From: Oceanospirillum beijerinckii DSM 7166
GTDB lineage: Bacteria > Pseudomonadota > Gammaproteobacteria > Pseudomonadales > Halomonadaceae
Assembly (NCBI RefSeq): GCF_000422425.1
Contig: NZ_AULT01000032.1
Coordinates: 1 to 64,000, forward strand
DNA length: 64,000 nt
Direction of reading: 5' to 3'
The notes beneath the pieces were generated by a model. The model was not told the DNA's origin. It saw only the letters and a program-made list of their open reading frames with translations, and searched no databases. Below are positions 34,247-42,875 of the stretch, piece by piece (the first letter of the stretch is position 1; each line of letters opens with the position of its first letter). The translations under genes and the position numbers were made by a program.

Positions 34247-36189
34247 TATTCTTTCTCAGTATTATTTGATGAAGAAGCCCAAAGAATGGCTTTTTTAATA
34301 TATTCAGGAACGGCAAAATCAACATGTTCGCGTTGTATTTTGTCAGTCATGACTTGGGCGAACATCCCTTTTCCAATATTATCATCATCGATTCGTTTCA
34401 GGATTTGATGAGCTGCTTCGGCCACTTCTTTTCGTGTTTTTGTTGTCCAATCTATAGTGGACATTTTTTTGAATTCTTCGATTATAGTGCTTTGGCCTGT
34501 TTTAGGTTCAGGCCAGAGAGATGTAATTATATAGGACATTAATGCAGCATTGTTACCCTCCATGGCAAGGTCATATTCCAATGTTTTGTATTTGCTCACG
34601 AATAGACGTGCATTGGTTGATTTGTTAATAGAGTTAACAAGTTTAAGGGCATGGTTAGTGCCACTTTTTATATTGCCATCGAATGGAATGAAGTCTTCAT
34701 GTATTGTTTTTGTTTCACCTTCTTTTTCTGGGTCAGGCACTTCTTTAGGGATTTTTTTAGGTGGGTCGAGATCTGTTATACCTGCACACTTTACCGGAAT
34801 ATTTTCGCCAATATTCCTTTCCTCAGGATTATCGGGGTTCTCAATGTTACAATATAATTGCATGAAGTGTCTGAAGTAGATGCCATTGAGGTTGATTGTT
34901 GAGACACCAAGGTCCTCAAGGCTCTTACGACCTATCTCCTGATCCTTTAGAACTATTTTAGCCAAAGTTGGAATGATCATTTGTTCTGCAATCCCTTCGA
35001 CCAGGATTACACCACCGGCAAATAGCAGGTTTGATTTTGTGACATCTAACCAACGATTGATAAATTGGCTACTAGTTGTTGGCAAGCCACAAGCTTTAAG
35101 AGGTGTAGCTATCGGATTTGGTGATTTAGATAGATGAATGATTGACTCAAGTTCAACCGAAGAGGCTAATACCGTTGAATGAGTTGTTACGATAACCTGA
35201 ACATTTTTGTTCTCTTCAGCTACTGACTTTAGGTGGTTTAGCAGTCTAACTTGTAGCTGAGGATGTAGATGGGCTTCTGGTTCTTCAATAAGCAGCAATT
35301 TAAAAAGGGGTTGCTCTTCATCTTTATCATCAAACGTAAGCTCTGCCAAAATCGAAGCTATGTAGAGGAGGTTATTATAACCCAAGCTATTTTGGTTAAG
35401 CTCGCGGAATAACTCTCTATCCTGAGAAGACATATCAGGAAAGAAAAGCAGAGTTAGTCTTTCGGCAATTTTTGTAAAATCACTTTCCGCAAACTGAATG
35501 CTGGTTTGTTGTCCAAAGTGATGTCCAATAGCTTTAGTTAAGTTGGTAGTTATGAGTTTATTAGCATCGCTAATGCTTAAGGCATCATCTTCAGCTAAGG
35601 AACTGTTGAAATCTTTTAGCTTTGCTTCAAGAGGATGTAGTTTATCCTCTGTTCTACACTGCTTCAATTGTTTGCGATTTAGAGCCTTAAGGAGCTTTGA
35701 TAGCCTAGATTGTCGGCCGTTTGATAATTTGGACTCAGCATCTCTCAGCGGTGGTAAATAGATGCACTGGATCAGATCTAGCAGTTCTGGATCAAATTGG
35801 GAGCTTTTAGATCTCCCGCCCCAAATAATTTTTTTGAACCGTCCTCGTATTTCCTTATTTTCCGCTTGTAGGTTTAGTAGTGCAGTGTCAGAGGTTCCAA
35901 TCCAAGGAAGAAAAGCCACCTTTTTTTCTACATTTAATCCATCAAACTCAGCCGATATTGAAAGGGATGTTGCTGATTGTTCGTTAGTAAATGGAGTGAA
36001 AAAGTCATCGCTTGTGATACTGTATCTACCAGATTCAGAGTCGTGGAAAAGTTGTCGAATAGCGCTGATTATTGCAGTTTTACCCGCTCCATTTTCACCT
36101 ACAATTACATTCAAACTATCTGTAAGTTGAATCTCAAATTCATTTTTGAAACAGCGAAACCCTTCAATATTTAGTGTACTTAAATACAT
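34246..36189 (-). CDS. gajA: OLD-family ATPase/TOPRIM nuclease, Gabija GajA-like
   Basis: A 647-residue class 2 OLD nuclease. The N-terminal ABC-type ATPase has Walker A IVGENGAGKTAII (residues 29-41), a signature-like SLGYNNLLYIASI and Walker B LLIEEPEAHLHPQLQ. The C-terminal TOPRIM domain has the catalytic Glu in AGGVILVEGIAEQMIIP and the acidic pair in CAGITDLDPPKK. The two-gene arrangement with a UvrD helicase defines Gabija. It should nick or cut phage DNA when nucleotide pools drop. Sequence is AT-richer than the flanking housekeeping genes, consistent with acquisition; no integrase is adjacent. Confidence 0.87.
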   Translation of the reverse strand: MYLSTLNIEGFRCFKNEFEIQLTDSLNVIVGENGAGKTAIISAIRQLFHDSESGRYSITSDDFFTPFTNEQSATSLSISAEFDGLNVEKKVAFLPWIGTSDTALLNLQAENKEIRGRFKKIIWGGRSKSSQFDPELLDLIQCIYLPPLRDAESKLSNGRQSRLSKLLKALNRKQLKQCRTEDKLHPLEAKLKDFNSSLAEDDALSISDANKLITTNLTKAIGHHFGQQTSIQFAESDFTKIAERLTLLFFPDMSSQDRELFRELNQNSLGYNNLLYIASILAELTFDDKDEEQPLFKLLLIEEPEAHLHPQLQVRLLNHLKSVAEENKNVQVIVTTHSTVLASSVELESIIHLSKSPNPIATPLKACGLPTTSSQFINRWLDVTKSNLLFAGGVILVEGIAEQMIIPTLAKIVLKDQEIGRKSLEDLGVSTINLNGIYFRHFMQLYCNIENPDNPEERNIGENIPVKCAGITDLDPPKKIPKEVPDPEKEGETKTIHEDFIPFDGNIKSGTNHALKLVNSINKSTNARLFVSKYKTLEYDLAMEGNNAALMSYIITSLWPEPKTGQSTIIEEFKKMSTIDWTTKTRKEVAEAAHQILKRIDDDNIGKGMFAQVMTDKIQREHVDFAVPEYIKKAILWASSSNNTEKE

Positions 36190-36453
36190 AATTTCCCTAT
36201 TGGTTATTTGAGTGCTATTGCTATAAGTGTTGATGATACTGTAATTAAGAGGTCAATGAAATTATTAGGGCAGGGTTTTTATCGGATGTGTAATAAATTT
36301 GTTTTGAATCAAGTATAGACCTGATGGGCATCCTTTCTTTTGAGCTGATCAATGGTGGTAGGTCAATAAAATATTAAAGGTCGGATTAAATGATCTATTG
36401 CTTTTATTGTTTGGGTGCTATATAAAAATATAATTAATATCTGAATGATATAG

Positions 36454-36481
36454 AGTAAAGCCAGATTGCTCTGGCTTTACT
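36454..36481 (-). terminator. hairpin at the end of the rRNA methyltransferase-like gene
   Basis: AGTAAAGCCAGA and TCTGGCTTTACT form a perfect 12-base stem with a 4-base loop just after the stop at 36490. No long T-tract follows on either strand. The remaining 36190-36453 stretch is AT-rich and holds only the presumed gajA promoter. Confidence 0.65.
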
Positions 36482-36489
36482 TTCATTGT

Positions 36490-37425
36490 TTAGCGTTGAA
36501 AGATCAGGGCCTTCAGATCACCTTCTGGATCTATATCAGGAAACTCCGGTGGATTATCCAGACGGCGTTCAAACTTCAGTTCAGGTGCTTCAGCAGCCAT
36601 ACCATCAATCAGAAACTGCGAGGTTACTGCTGGGTCGTTAACACAGGCCAATACACTACCTGATTCAGTCAGCAGTTCAGGCAGACGGCGCAGAATTTTC
36701 TGGTAGTCTTTGGTCAGTGCGAAACTGCCTTTCTGAAAGCTGGGTGGGTCGATAATAACCAGATCATAAGGGCCGTATTTACGCACTTTGCCCCATGACT
36801 TGAACAGGTCATGACCCATAAAGGTTACTTTCTTCAGATCATGCTCGTTTAATCGGTGGTTTTCACGGCCACGATTTAGCATCGCTTTAGCCATATCCAG
36901 ATTCACCACATGATCAGCCCCACCGGCAATGGCGGCGATAGAAAAACCACAGGTATAAGCAAACAGATTCAGGACGCGTTTGCCCTGCGCCTGTTCCCGT
37001 ACCCAGTCACGGCCAAAACGCATATCCAGAAACAGGCCATTGTTTTGATTACGGCCCAGATCCAGCTGGTATTTGAGACCGCTTTCAATCACCTGCTGGG
37101 ATTCACTCAGTTCACCCCAGATGACTTCTGTTGGTGAACCTGGGAGGGCTCTGTGTTGCAGCAGCAGGGATGTTACACCGGTATCAGTCCAGTAATCCTG
37201 CTGGGTGAGTGCCGTTAGATCATTTTTCAGGGCAGCCAGAAACGCTTCTGAAGGTTCTTTAAACAGTGAAACCAGCACCTGGCCTTGTAGCCAATCCACG
37301 GTGATCTGTTCTAAACCTGGCCAGCTGCGGCCACGGCCATGAAACAGACGACGGACTTCTGTCGGTGGGTTTTCCAGAGCAGATTCCAGATGTTGTGTTA
37401 AAACGGGCAGTGCTTCTAATTCCAT
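36490..37425 (-). CDS. RlmI/RlmK-like SAM-dependent RNA methyltransferase
   Basis: A 311-residue methyltransferase of the COG1092 type. The family block GLFLDMRFGRDWVREQ leads into motif I VLNLFAYTCGFSIAAI (near residue 160), VVNLDMAKAMLNRGRENHRL, and the catalytic-region motif VIIDPPSFQKGSFA. It lacks the N-terminal PUA domain of RlmI, so the RNA target (likely 23S rRNA C5-cytosine or m7G) is uncertain. Function is inferred from the family; the gene stands alone between the Gabija operon and the Crp gene. Confidence 0.85.
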   Translation of the reverse strand: MELEALPVLTQHLESALENPPTEVRRLFHGRGRSWPGLEQITVDWLQGQVLVSLFKEPSEAFLAALKNDLTALTQQDYWTDTGVTSLLLQHRALPGSPTEVIWGELSESQQVIESGLKYQLDLGRNQNNGLFLDMRFGRDWVREQAQGKRVLNLFAYTCGFSIAAIAGGADHVVNLDMAKAMLNRGRENHRLNEHDLKKVTFMGHDLFKSWGKVRKYGPYDLVIIDPPSFQKGSFALTKDYQKILRRLPELLTESGSVLACVNDPAVTSQFLIDGMAAEAPELKFERRLDNPPEFPDIDPEGDLKALIFQR

Positions 37426-37573
37426 AATACCTTCAGGCCTGTGTCAGCAAGCGGGCTATTCTACCGATTGCTGACAAGCTGCCAAGTCTGGTGAAGGTTT
37501 ATTTTAGACTTTTATAAGGCATACAATGGCCTGGGTTAAACCGTTTTAATTAATATAGGTGCAACAAATGCAA

Positions 37574-38209
37574 TTACTGCTGTTTCAGGCGGTTGCGGAT
37601 ACGGCTCAGGGCAACTGGAGTAATACCGATATAGGAGGCGATATATTGCAGTGGGATACGTTTCTCCAGGTCGGAAAACTGGCTGATAAAGTCCAGGTAG
37701 CGCCGCTCTGCACTGTGTTTTACCAGAGCGTTTTCCCGCTCTTCCTTGCTAATAAACAGGTGTTCCAGTAAATGGATATAGGTACGCAGAAAGTTAGGGC
37801 ATTGGCTCATCTGTTGATAAAACTCGGCCCAGGGGTATTCCAGTACCAGTACATCCTCTAATGCCTCAATGCTAAATAGAGCAGAAGATTGGTGCACCAT
37901 CGCCCGAGTTGAACCTGCTATTCTGGGGGCAACAGCAAAAGACTGGGTAAATTCTTTGCCTTCTTCAGACAAGCTGACATAGCGTACCAAACCGTAACAG
38001 AGAAAGTACAGATTGGCTGCACTTTCACCCTGTTGAAACAGGTATTCCCCCTTGGCCAGATGCTTGATTTGGGGCTCAAGGGTGAGCTTGCTCCAGTCTA
38101 TTCCCTGGCTTTGGGCATTGGCGCCAAAATTGTCTTTGACAGAGGCATGGGGAACGGAGTACCGGTCCAGATAGCACTGAAAACTATTTTGTAGCTGTTT
38201 TTTGTCCAT
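37574..38209 (-). CDS. Crp/Fnr-family transcriptional regulator
   Basis: A 211-residue protein with an N-terminal cyclic-nucleotide-binding-like beta barrel (LAKGEYLFQQGESAANLYF, GLVRYVSLSEEGKEFTQSF) and a C-terminal HTH (IPLQYIASYIGITPVALSRIRNRL). No Cys cluster for Fe-S is seen, so it is not Fnr-like. It overlaps the EamA gene by 26 bases, forming an operon; it may respond to a solute the exporter moves. Confidence 0.88.
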   Translation of the reverse strand: MDKKQLQNSFQCYLDRYSVPHASVKDNFGANAQSQGIDWSKLTLEPQIKHLAKGEYLFQQGESAANLYFLCYGLVRYVSLSEEGKEFTQSFAVAPRIAGSTRAMVHQSSALFSIEALEDVLVLEYPWAEFYQQMSQCPNFLRTYIHLLEHLFISKEERENALVKHSAERRYLDFISQFSDLEKRIPLQYIASYIGITPVALSRIRNRLKQQ

Positions 38210-39209
38210 CGCCGCCCTTTAGAGAAATCTTGATGCCCATAATGAGTGACAGGGCGAGCAGTAAGAGAGTCAGTCCCAAGTAGAACCCTATAGTAAACTG
38301 ATCGGACAGGTTTTGTCCTGTTTGGTTCAGGGCATTATAAACAGCTGCATTATAGAGTGCTACCCACAGTGGAATGGTATAGGAGAATGCCAATACTTGA
38401 TTGGCACCGCCATTTTTAACCAACCACTGTTGCAGAATGAAGGTCATCACTGTTGTAAAAAGAGTCAAATGCAGGTAGTAAAACCAGAAGCTGCTGTCCT
38501 GCCATTGGACCTGATTGAGATCGCCAGTGAGTAAAATCACAGGCAGCAATAGTAAGCTACCGATTAAGACAATCAAAAAAGCACCTTCAAGCACTTGTAC
38601 CCGGGAGCCCCACTTTTGAACTGCCACTACATGCAGGGCAAGAAAGATCAAGGCTATAAAAAAAATCAGGTCGCCGCTTTGCCAGCTCAACGCCTGAGTA
38701 TCCTGACTGGAGAACAATAAGATTAAAGCAGCGGAACTGCCCAGCACAAAACCGGATAATTTTTGAAGCGAAATTTTATCCTTGAGCCAAAACACGCTGA
38801 TCAATAAACCTAGCAAGGGTAACAGGGTATAGATCACCGAAGTGTTCAGTGCGGTAGTGTTCTCCAGGGCCTTAAACATACCGATAAAAAAGATCACTAA
38901 GCTGGCACTGATAAACAGATAGGGCAGTATAACCTGTTGTTGCATCAGGTCAGTGCGGAGTTGTAATAGCACTTGCCGGTGTTTGGCGGGACTTTGCTGC
39001 TCCTGGCTGATCTGTCTGGCTTTTAGTAGCCATAAAACGGGTAAAATAATCAATAGCGCCAGGGCAAAACGTAACCCTGTTGTTGCCATAGGTGGTGAGT
39101 ATGGCACTATTTTTCCTGAGACCACAAAAGAAGAAGTCATAAGCCATGCCCATAGGGTCAGCAGTGTTAGCTGTTTCATTGCCAGTTTCTCTGATAAATT
39201 GTTTCTCAT
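38184..39209 (-). CDS. EamA-family (DMT) transporter
   Basis: Up to 341 residues with ten hydrophobic segments in two EamA halves, e.g. TLLTLWAWLMTSSFVVSGKI, YTLLPLLGLLISVFWLKDKI and FSYTIPLWVALYNAAVY. The ORF can start at 39209, or at an internal ATG at 39179 (MKQLTLLTLWAW), which removes ten polar residues and looks more natural; neither has a strong ribosome-binding site. Longer loops than the usual 300 residues, with a Gln/Lys-rich insert near residue 70. The Crp-type gene overlaps its end. Confidence 0.85.
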   Translation of the reverse strand: MRNNLSEKLAMKQLTLLTLWAWLMTSSFVVSGKIVPYSPPMATTGLRFALALLIILPVLWLLKARQISQEQQSPAKHRQVLLQLRTDLMQQQVILPYLFISASLVIFFIGMFKALENTTALNTSVIYTLLPLLGLLISVFWLKDKISLQKLSGFVLGSSAALILLFSSQDTQALSWQSGDLIFFIALIFLALHVVAVQKWGSRVQVLEGAFLIVLIGSLLLLPVILLTGDLNQVQWQDSSFWFYYLHLTLFTTVMTFILQQWLVKNGGANQVLAFSYTIPLWVALYNAAVYNALNQTGQNLSDQFTIGFYLGLTLLLLALSLIMGIKISLKGGDGQKTATK

Positions 39210-39262
39210 TTGCTAACGCAGAGTAATGATTCAGTTAATCGTACCTGATTAGCGATAATGGA

Positions 39263-40171
39263 TTAATGGCTGTTGTTGGTAGTGTTTTGTAGTTGAGGCT
39301 GCACAAAGCGTTCAAAAAGATGATCGGCTACCGCCCGGTCAATGGGTAAGCTAAAGGTTTGCAGCAGCAGCTGATATAAATGTTCTGCACTGGTGACGGG
39401 GGTGATCTGGGTTTCTCCCTGCTGTATAACAAACAGCTGATGGTTGCGCAGGGACAATACCTTTTCTGCCAGCTTAAGACTGACGACCAGGTTGTTAACA
39501 AACCCTGCTTTTGGGTAGCGATGAGAGAAGAAATGCCCCGTCAGGCAGTCTGCGTCCGTGTAGCGGTTAAGATCAAAACGGTAGAGAGAGAAAAACTCCC
39601 CCTCTTTGATAATTTGCAGATCATATTCCCCGTGCTCCCTTGCTTTAATTCGGAAGGTCTCATCACCTATAGTCTGGACTTTGTCAGGGGTTAGCTCAAC
39701 AGCGTGACGAGGGCCCAGTGAGCCAAAACCGGTATCGACAATATAGATATTATCGTTCAATTCCAGCAGGGTAATACGGTGGGTGCGAGGTACATCTTTT
39801 TCCTGGTTATAGATTACTCTTGCCAGTAATAGTCGTACCTTAAAACCAAGAGCCTGCAAAAGTTCAAAGCTCAGCTTATTATGTTCAAAGCAATACCCGC
39901 CTAAACCCTGGTCGACAATTTTTCTGCTCAGATGAGGTAAGTCTAAAGGCATCTCCTGCCCGAGAACCACTGCCAGACTATTAAAGCTGTAACGGGCGAT
40001 ATGACGACTTTGTAGCTGGTTGACAAACTCTATATCTGTTGTAGTAAAAGATAAATCCAAGTCATGAAGATAGCGATGCAGCTCTGAAGGTATTAGTGTT
40101 TCTTCTGGTAAGAATCCATAGCTCTGAGCTAAGCCATTATTTTTAAGAGAAGTTGTGTTGTGCTTAGTCAT
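39263..40171 (-). CDS. nat: arylamine N-acetyltransferase
   Basis: A 302-residue NAT-family enzyme that moves acetyl from acetyl-CoA to arylamines or hydrazines. The catalytic triad is visible: Cys in GLGGYCFEHNKLSFELL (near residue 93), His in VPRTHRITLLEL, and Asp in IYIVDTGFGSLGPRHAVEL. The length is slightly above the bacterial norm (about 280) owing to a longer N-terminus. It ends near the EamA start, in the same direction, but a 50-base gap and own context suggest a separate unit. Confidence 0.93.
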   Translation of the reverse strand: MTKHNTTSLKNNGLAQSYGFLPEETLIPSELHRYLHDLDLSFTTTDIEFVNQLQSRHIARYSFNSLAVVLGQEMPLDLPHLSRKIVDQGLGGYCFEHNKLSFELLQALGFKVRLLLARVIYNQEKDVPRTHRITLLELNDNIYIVDTGFGSLGPRHAVELTPDKVQTIGDETFRIKAREHGEYDLQIIKEGEFFSLYRFDLNRYTDADCLTGHFFSHRYPKAGFVNNLVVSLKLAEKVLSLRNHQLFVIQQGETQITPVTSAEHLYQLLLQTFSLPIDRAVADHLFERFVQPQLQNTTNNSH

Positions 40172-40303
40172 GGTAGCTGCCTGTTATTGAGTTTCGCCTA
40201 GTTTAACGTCATTGCGGTAGAAGATAATTAACCTGGGTTTAGTGGCACAGGTTTTCTTCATAGGCTGAAACTCTATTGTGGAGAGCTCCAGCCCATAACG
40301 CGT

Positions 40304-40339
40304 TTTTAACAGGCGACTAACTTTTAACAGGCGACTAAT
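40304..40339 (+). repeat. 18-base tandem repeat x2
   Basis: TTTTAACAGGCGACTAAC followed by TTTTAACAGGCGACTAAT. Lies between the NAT gene and the racemase operon; probably a slippage duplication. Confidence 0.85.
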
Positions 40340-40400
40340 AGCGATGGGACTTTGCTAACCGTAACAATCAGCTGTCTTGCTATGGGATATCCTGTTCAGA

Positions 40401-41111
40401 TTAAGCTACTTTTGGGTAAGTCAACTGGCTTTGACTCAGGTTGTTTTTGACAAGAAGAGCCAGGTAGCTGATTGCGCAGCAATTCGGATCCAAAACAGGA
40501 ATTTTTTTACCGAGTTTATCTTCCAGCATAGCTGCAAGAGGTTGGGCAAAGCGGACGAAGCCTGTGCAGCCGAAGATCAGGGCATTAGCACCATCCAGTT
40601 CAATTGCTTTTAGAGCTTCCTGATACAGATGTTCCAGAATAAGCTGGCGGGCATCATCTTCCGCGAGGTTAGGTACAATAATATTAAGTGGGCGCACAGA
40701 AGCTAAGTTTTCACTGATGCCAAAGTTACGAGTGTGCTCACTTTGCATCTCCTCAACATTAGCAACTGTCAAAATCGAAAAGCGCTTGGCCAACATCATG
40801 GCGGTAAAGGCACTGGCTCTGAAGCCTCCAATTACTGGAATGCTAACTGCCTGACGGGCTGCTTCTACGCCACACATATCCATATCAGTGACAAAAATAC
40901 CATCAAAGCCCTCTTTCTCCGCTTTTCTGGCTAGCTCAACGACATGTGGCGCATTCATCGTCAGATCAAGCCGGGATTGAATAAATGGGGATCCTTGGCT
41001 TATAGCTTCAATATCAATACTGATTTCTGAAGTCAGAACAGGCTGTACTGAGTTCTCAATCAGGCGGTTATATTCAGTTGTATTAACAGGGAGAATAATT
41101 TTTAATTTCAT
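40401..41111 (-). CDS. aspartate/hydantoin racemase-family protein
   Basis: A 236-residue member of the Asp/Glu/hydantoin racemase superfamily. Two catalytic Cys regions are present: TDMDMCGVEAARQAVSIPV (first Cys) and LIFGCTGFVRFAQ (second Cys). ISQGSPFIQSRLDLTM at the N-terminus matches hydantoin racemases. Its start overlaps the DUF917 stop (TAATG). Genes of this pair often belong to hydantoin or thiohydantoin metabolism. Confidence 0.88.
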   Translation of the reverse strand: MKLKIILPVNTTEYNRLIENSVQPVLTSEISIDIEAISQGSPFIQSRLDLTMNAPHVVELARKAEKEGFDGIFVTDMDMCGVEAARQAVSIPVIGGFRASAFTAMMLAKRFSILTVANVEEMQSEHTRNFGISENLASVRPLNIIVPNLAEDDARQLILEHLYQEALKAIELDGANALIFGCTGFVRFAQPLAAMLEDKLGKKIPVLDPNCCAISYLALLVKNNLSQSQLTYPKVA

Positions 41112-42349
41112 TATGCATCGATTCCAGCAATAGATAATTTAGGTGTATCACAACTTTGCTTTTCCAAATTGCGCTCTTCAGCACTCACGGGGGGGCGATA
41201 GCTACCGTAATAACCGTAATGTTTAAAAACGCTGGCATACTGCTTATGGAACCACGGGTGGTACATCGCCCGGTCAGCCAGGAGTGAATAAAGGCAGATA
41301 GGCAGACGCTCTGAACTGTTCATAAAGTGGTTCTGAATCTCAGTGTTGGACAGCACCGTACCATCGGGTTGGATATAACTGATCAAATCAGGTGCCATCG
41401 CGATAGGGCTATCGGATTTATTGGACCAAACCAGCATATTCTCGTTTTTAACAACAACAACAAACTCTTCCTGGTCATCATTTTCAATATAGACTTCCAG
41501 CCAGTCGAAGCCCCCGCGTGTTGTTGAACTGACACGACTGATATAACCCTGACACAACAATTTAGCTGTTGGTAAGGCATCAATAACAGACAGAGGGTTA
41601 TCAGAAAGGCGCAGTGAGCGTCCCAGGTCACGGGCTCTGGTCATGGTGTGATGAATAAATACACCTTCCTGTTTGGCTTGTAACCCTTTCATAGCGTAAC
41701 AGGAAAGAGAAGCTCGTCCGTGGAATCCTGCATTTGCAGAGATGATACTTCGGGCAAGGGCATCGACTGCAGAAGTATCGTTGCAGTCGAGATTCATTTT
41801 TGCTCCCCCAGCGTCAATTGAAGTCTCTGAGGCTAATACGCAAGGGGATATTTGCAGATTAAACTCAGCCTCTTGATTGGCAAAGCTCAGCATAGGGATG
41901 CAAGGTACTGCGCGGCCTGCTCCATCACCGTTAATAACGGGAAGTTCCAGGTTTGCCGCGACAAGCAAAGCCATGCCGTGAGCAATGGTCCCCGTTTCTG
42001 CAGCCATTAAAGAGCAGAAGGTGAAACCGGGATTACCCAAGCGCACCTTAATTAAGCGTTCGTGGCTAAGGAAGGCACTTACAGGTGATTCTCCATAGCC
42101 ATATTGTAAAAACTTTTGTGGCGCGCCCATGGCACCCATAACAGGGAACCAGCCGTGGTCAGGAATCTGGTCTGGTTCCAGATATTGAATATGATCAAGG
42201 CCTCTTTTCTCAAGAACCTTCTTTGTATCAGCCACTAAGCGTTGACCGTTCACTAAAGCACCGCCGCCGCCGCACGCATAAAAGTGTGCTCCGACTGCAA
42301 TATCGTCTAAATCCTGGAAGGTAAATGTATGTGATTGATTTGAGTCCAT
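41111..42349 (-). CDS. DUF917 family (S-methyl thiohydantoin desulfurase-like) protein
   Basis: A 412-residue cytosolic protein of the DUF917 family, now associated with S-methyl thiohydantoin desulfurase and hydantoinase-like operons. Family blocks seen: AVGAHFYACGGGGALVNG at the N-terminus, FCSLMAAETGTIAHGMALL, and VINGDGAGRAVPCIPML (residues about 140-156). The N-terminus has CGGGG, a nucleotide-type glycine motif. AAGGAG lies 9 bases before the ATG. A long inverted repeat upstream (42423-42520) likely controls this operon. The exact substrate is unknown. Confidence 0.85.
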   Translation of the reverse strand: MDSNQSHTFTFQDLDDIAVGAHFYACGGGGALVNGQRLVADTKKVLEKRGLDHIQYLEPDQIPDHGWFPVMGAMGAPQKFLQYGYGESPVSAFLSHERLIKVRLGNPGFTFCSLMAAETGTIAHGMALLVAANLELPVINGDGAGRAVPCIPMLSFANQEAEFNLQISPCVLASETSIDAGGAKMNLDCNDTSAVDALARSIISANAGFHGRASLSCYAMKGLQAKQEGVFIHHTMTRARDLGRSLRLSDNPLSVIDALPTAKLLCQGYISRVSSTTRGGFDWLEVYIENDDQEEFVVVVKNENMLVWSNKSDSPIAMAPDLISYIQPDGTVLSNTEIQNHFMNSSERLPICLYSLLADRAMYHPWFHKQYASVFKHYGYYGSYRPPVSAEERNLEKQSCDTPKLSIAGIDA

Positions 42350-42422
42350 CAGGTTTTCTCCTTTCTAACTTCTGCCGCTAGTATATGAAATTAAAAAAAA
42401 GAAATTAGCATCATTAACGGAT

Positions 42423-42520
42423 CACTTAGTGTATAAAATTTTTGATACTTTTCTCTGTAATAAGATTATTTCACTGTGATCCCTTTTTGATCCGGAGGGT
42501 GATTTATACACTCGTAAGTG
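42423..42520 (-). promoter_or_regulatory. inverted repeat upstream of the DUF917 operon
   Basis: CACTTAGTGTATAAA at 42423-42437 and its complement TTTATACAC...TAAGTG at 42503-42520 are separated by 65 bases, about 75-170 bases upstream of the operon start. The arms interlock with TATA-type sequence, so they could be paired operators. The rest of 42350-42875 shows no gene. Confidence 0.5.
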
Positions 42521-42875
42521 AAATTAGGAGAATGTCTTGATGATCAGTAACTGTGAATATATGGGGAGGCATTAGAGATCTGGTTAGCACGATGTGCTTT
42601 TCACAGAGATAGGACTCCAGTGATACATAAAACAAGCTCTTAAGTGCTAAATAAAGGCTTCTTGTAATAACTACGTTCTTTTTTCAGGAAAGCTTTTGGT
42701 TTTCTGCTATCTATTACAGATAGCATAGCGTTGAAATATTCTTGCTTAAGCTTATGTATATTGCTGAACAACATATTTCAGATTCATAAATACTTCAACA
42801 CGAATACCCCTATCTTTCTGGATAGACGGTAGGAACGTAGTGTGGAAATAATTTTTGTGTAAGTAAAAATGCGCT

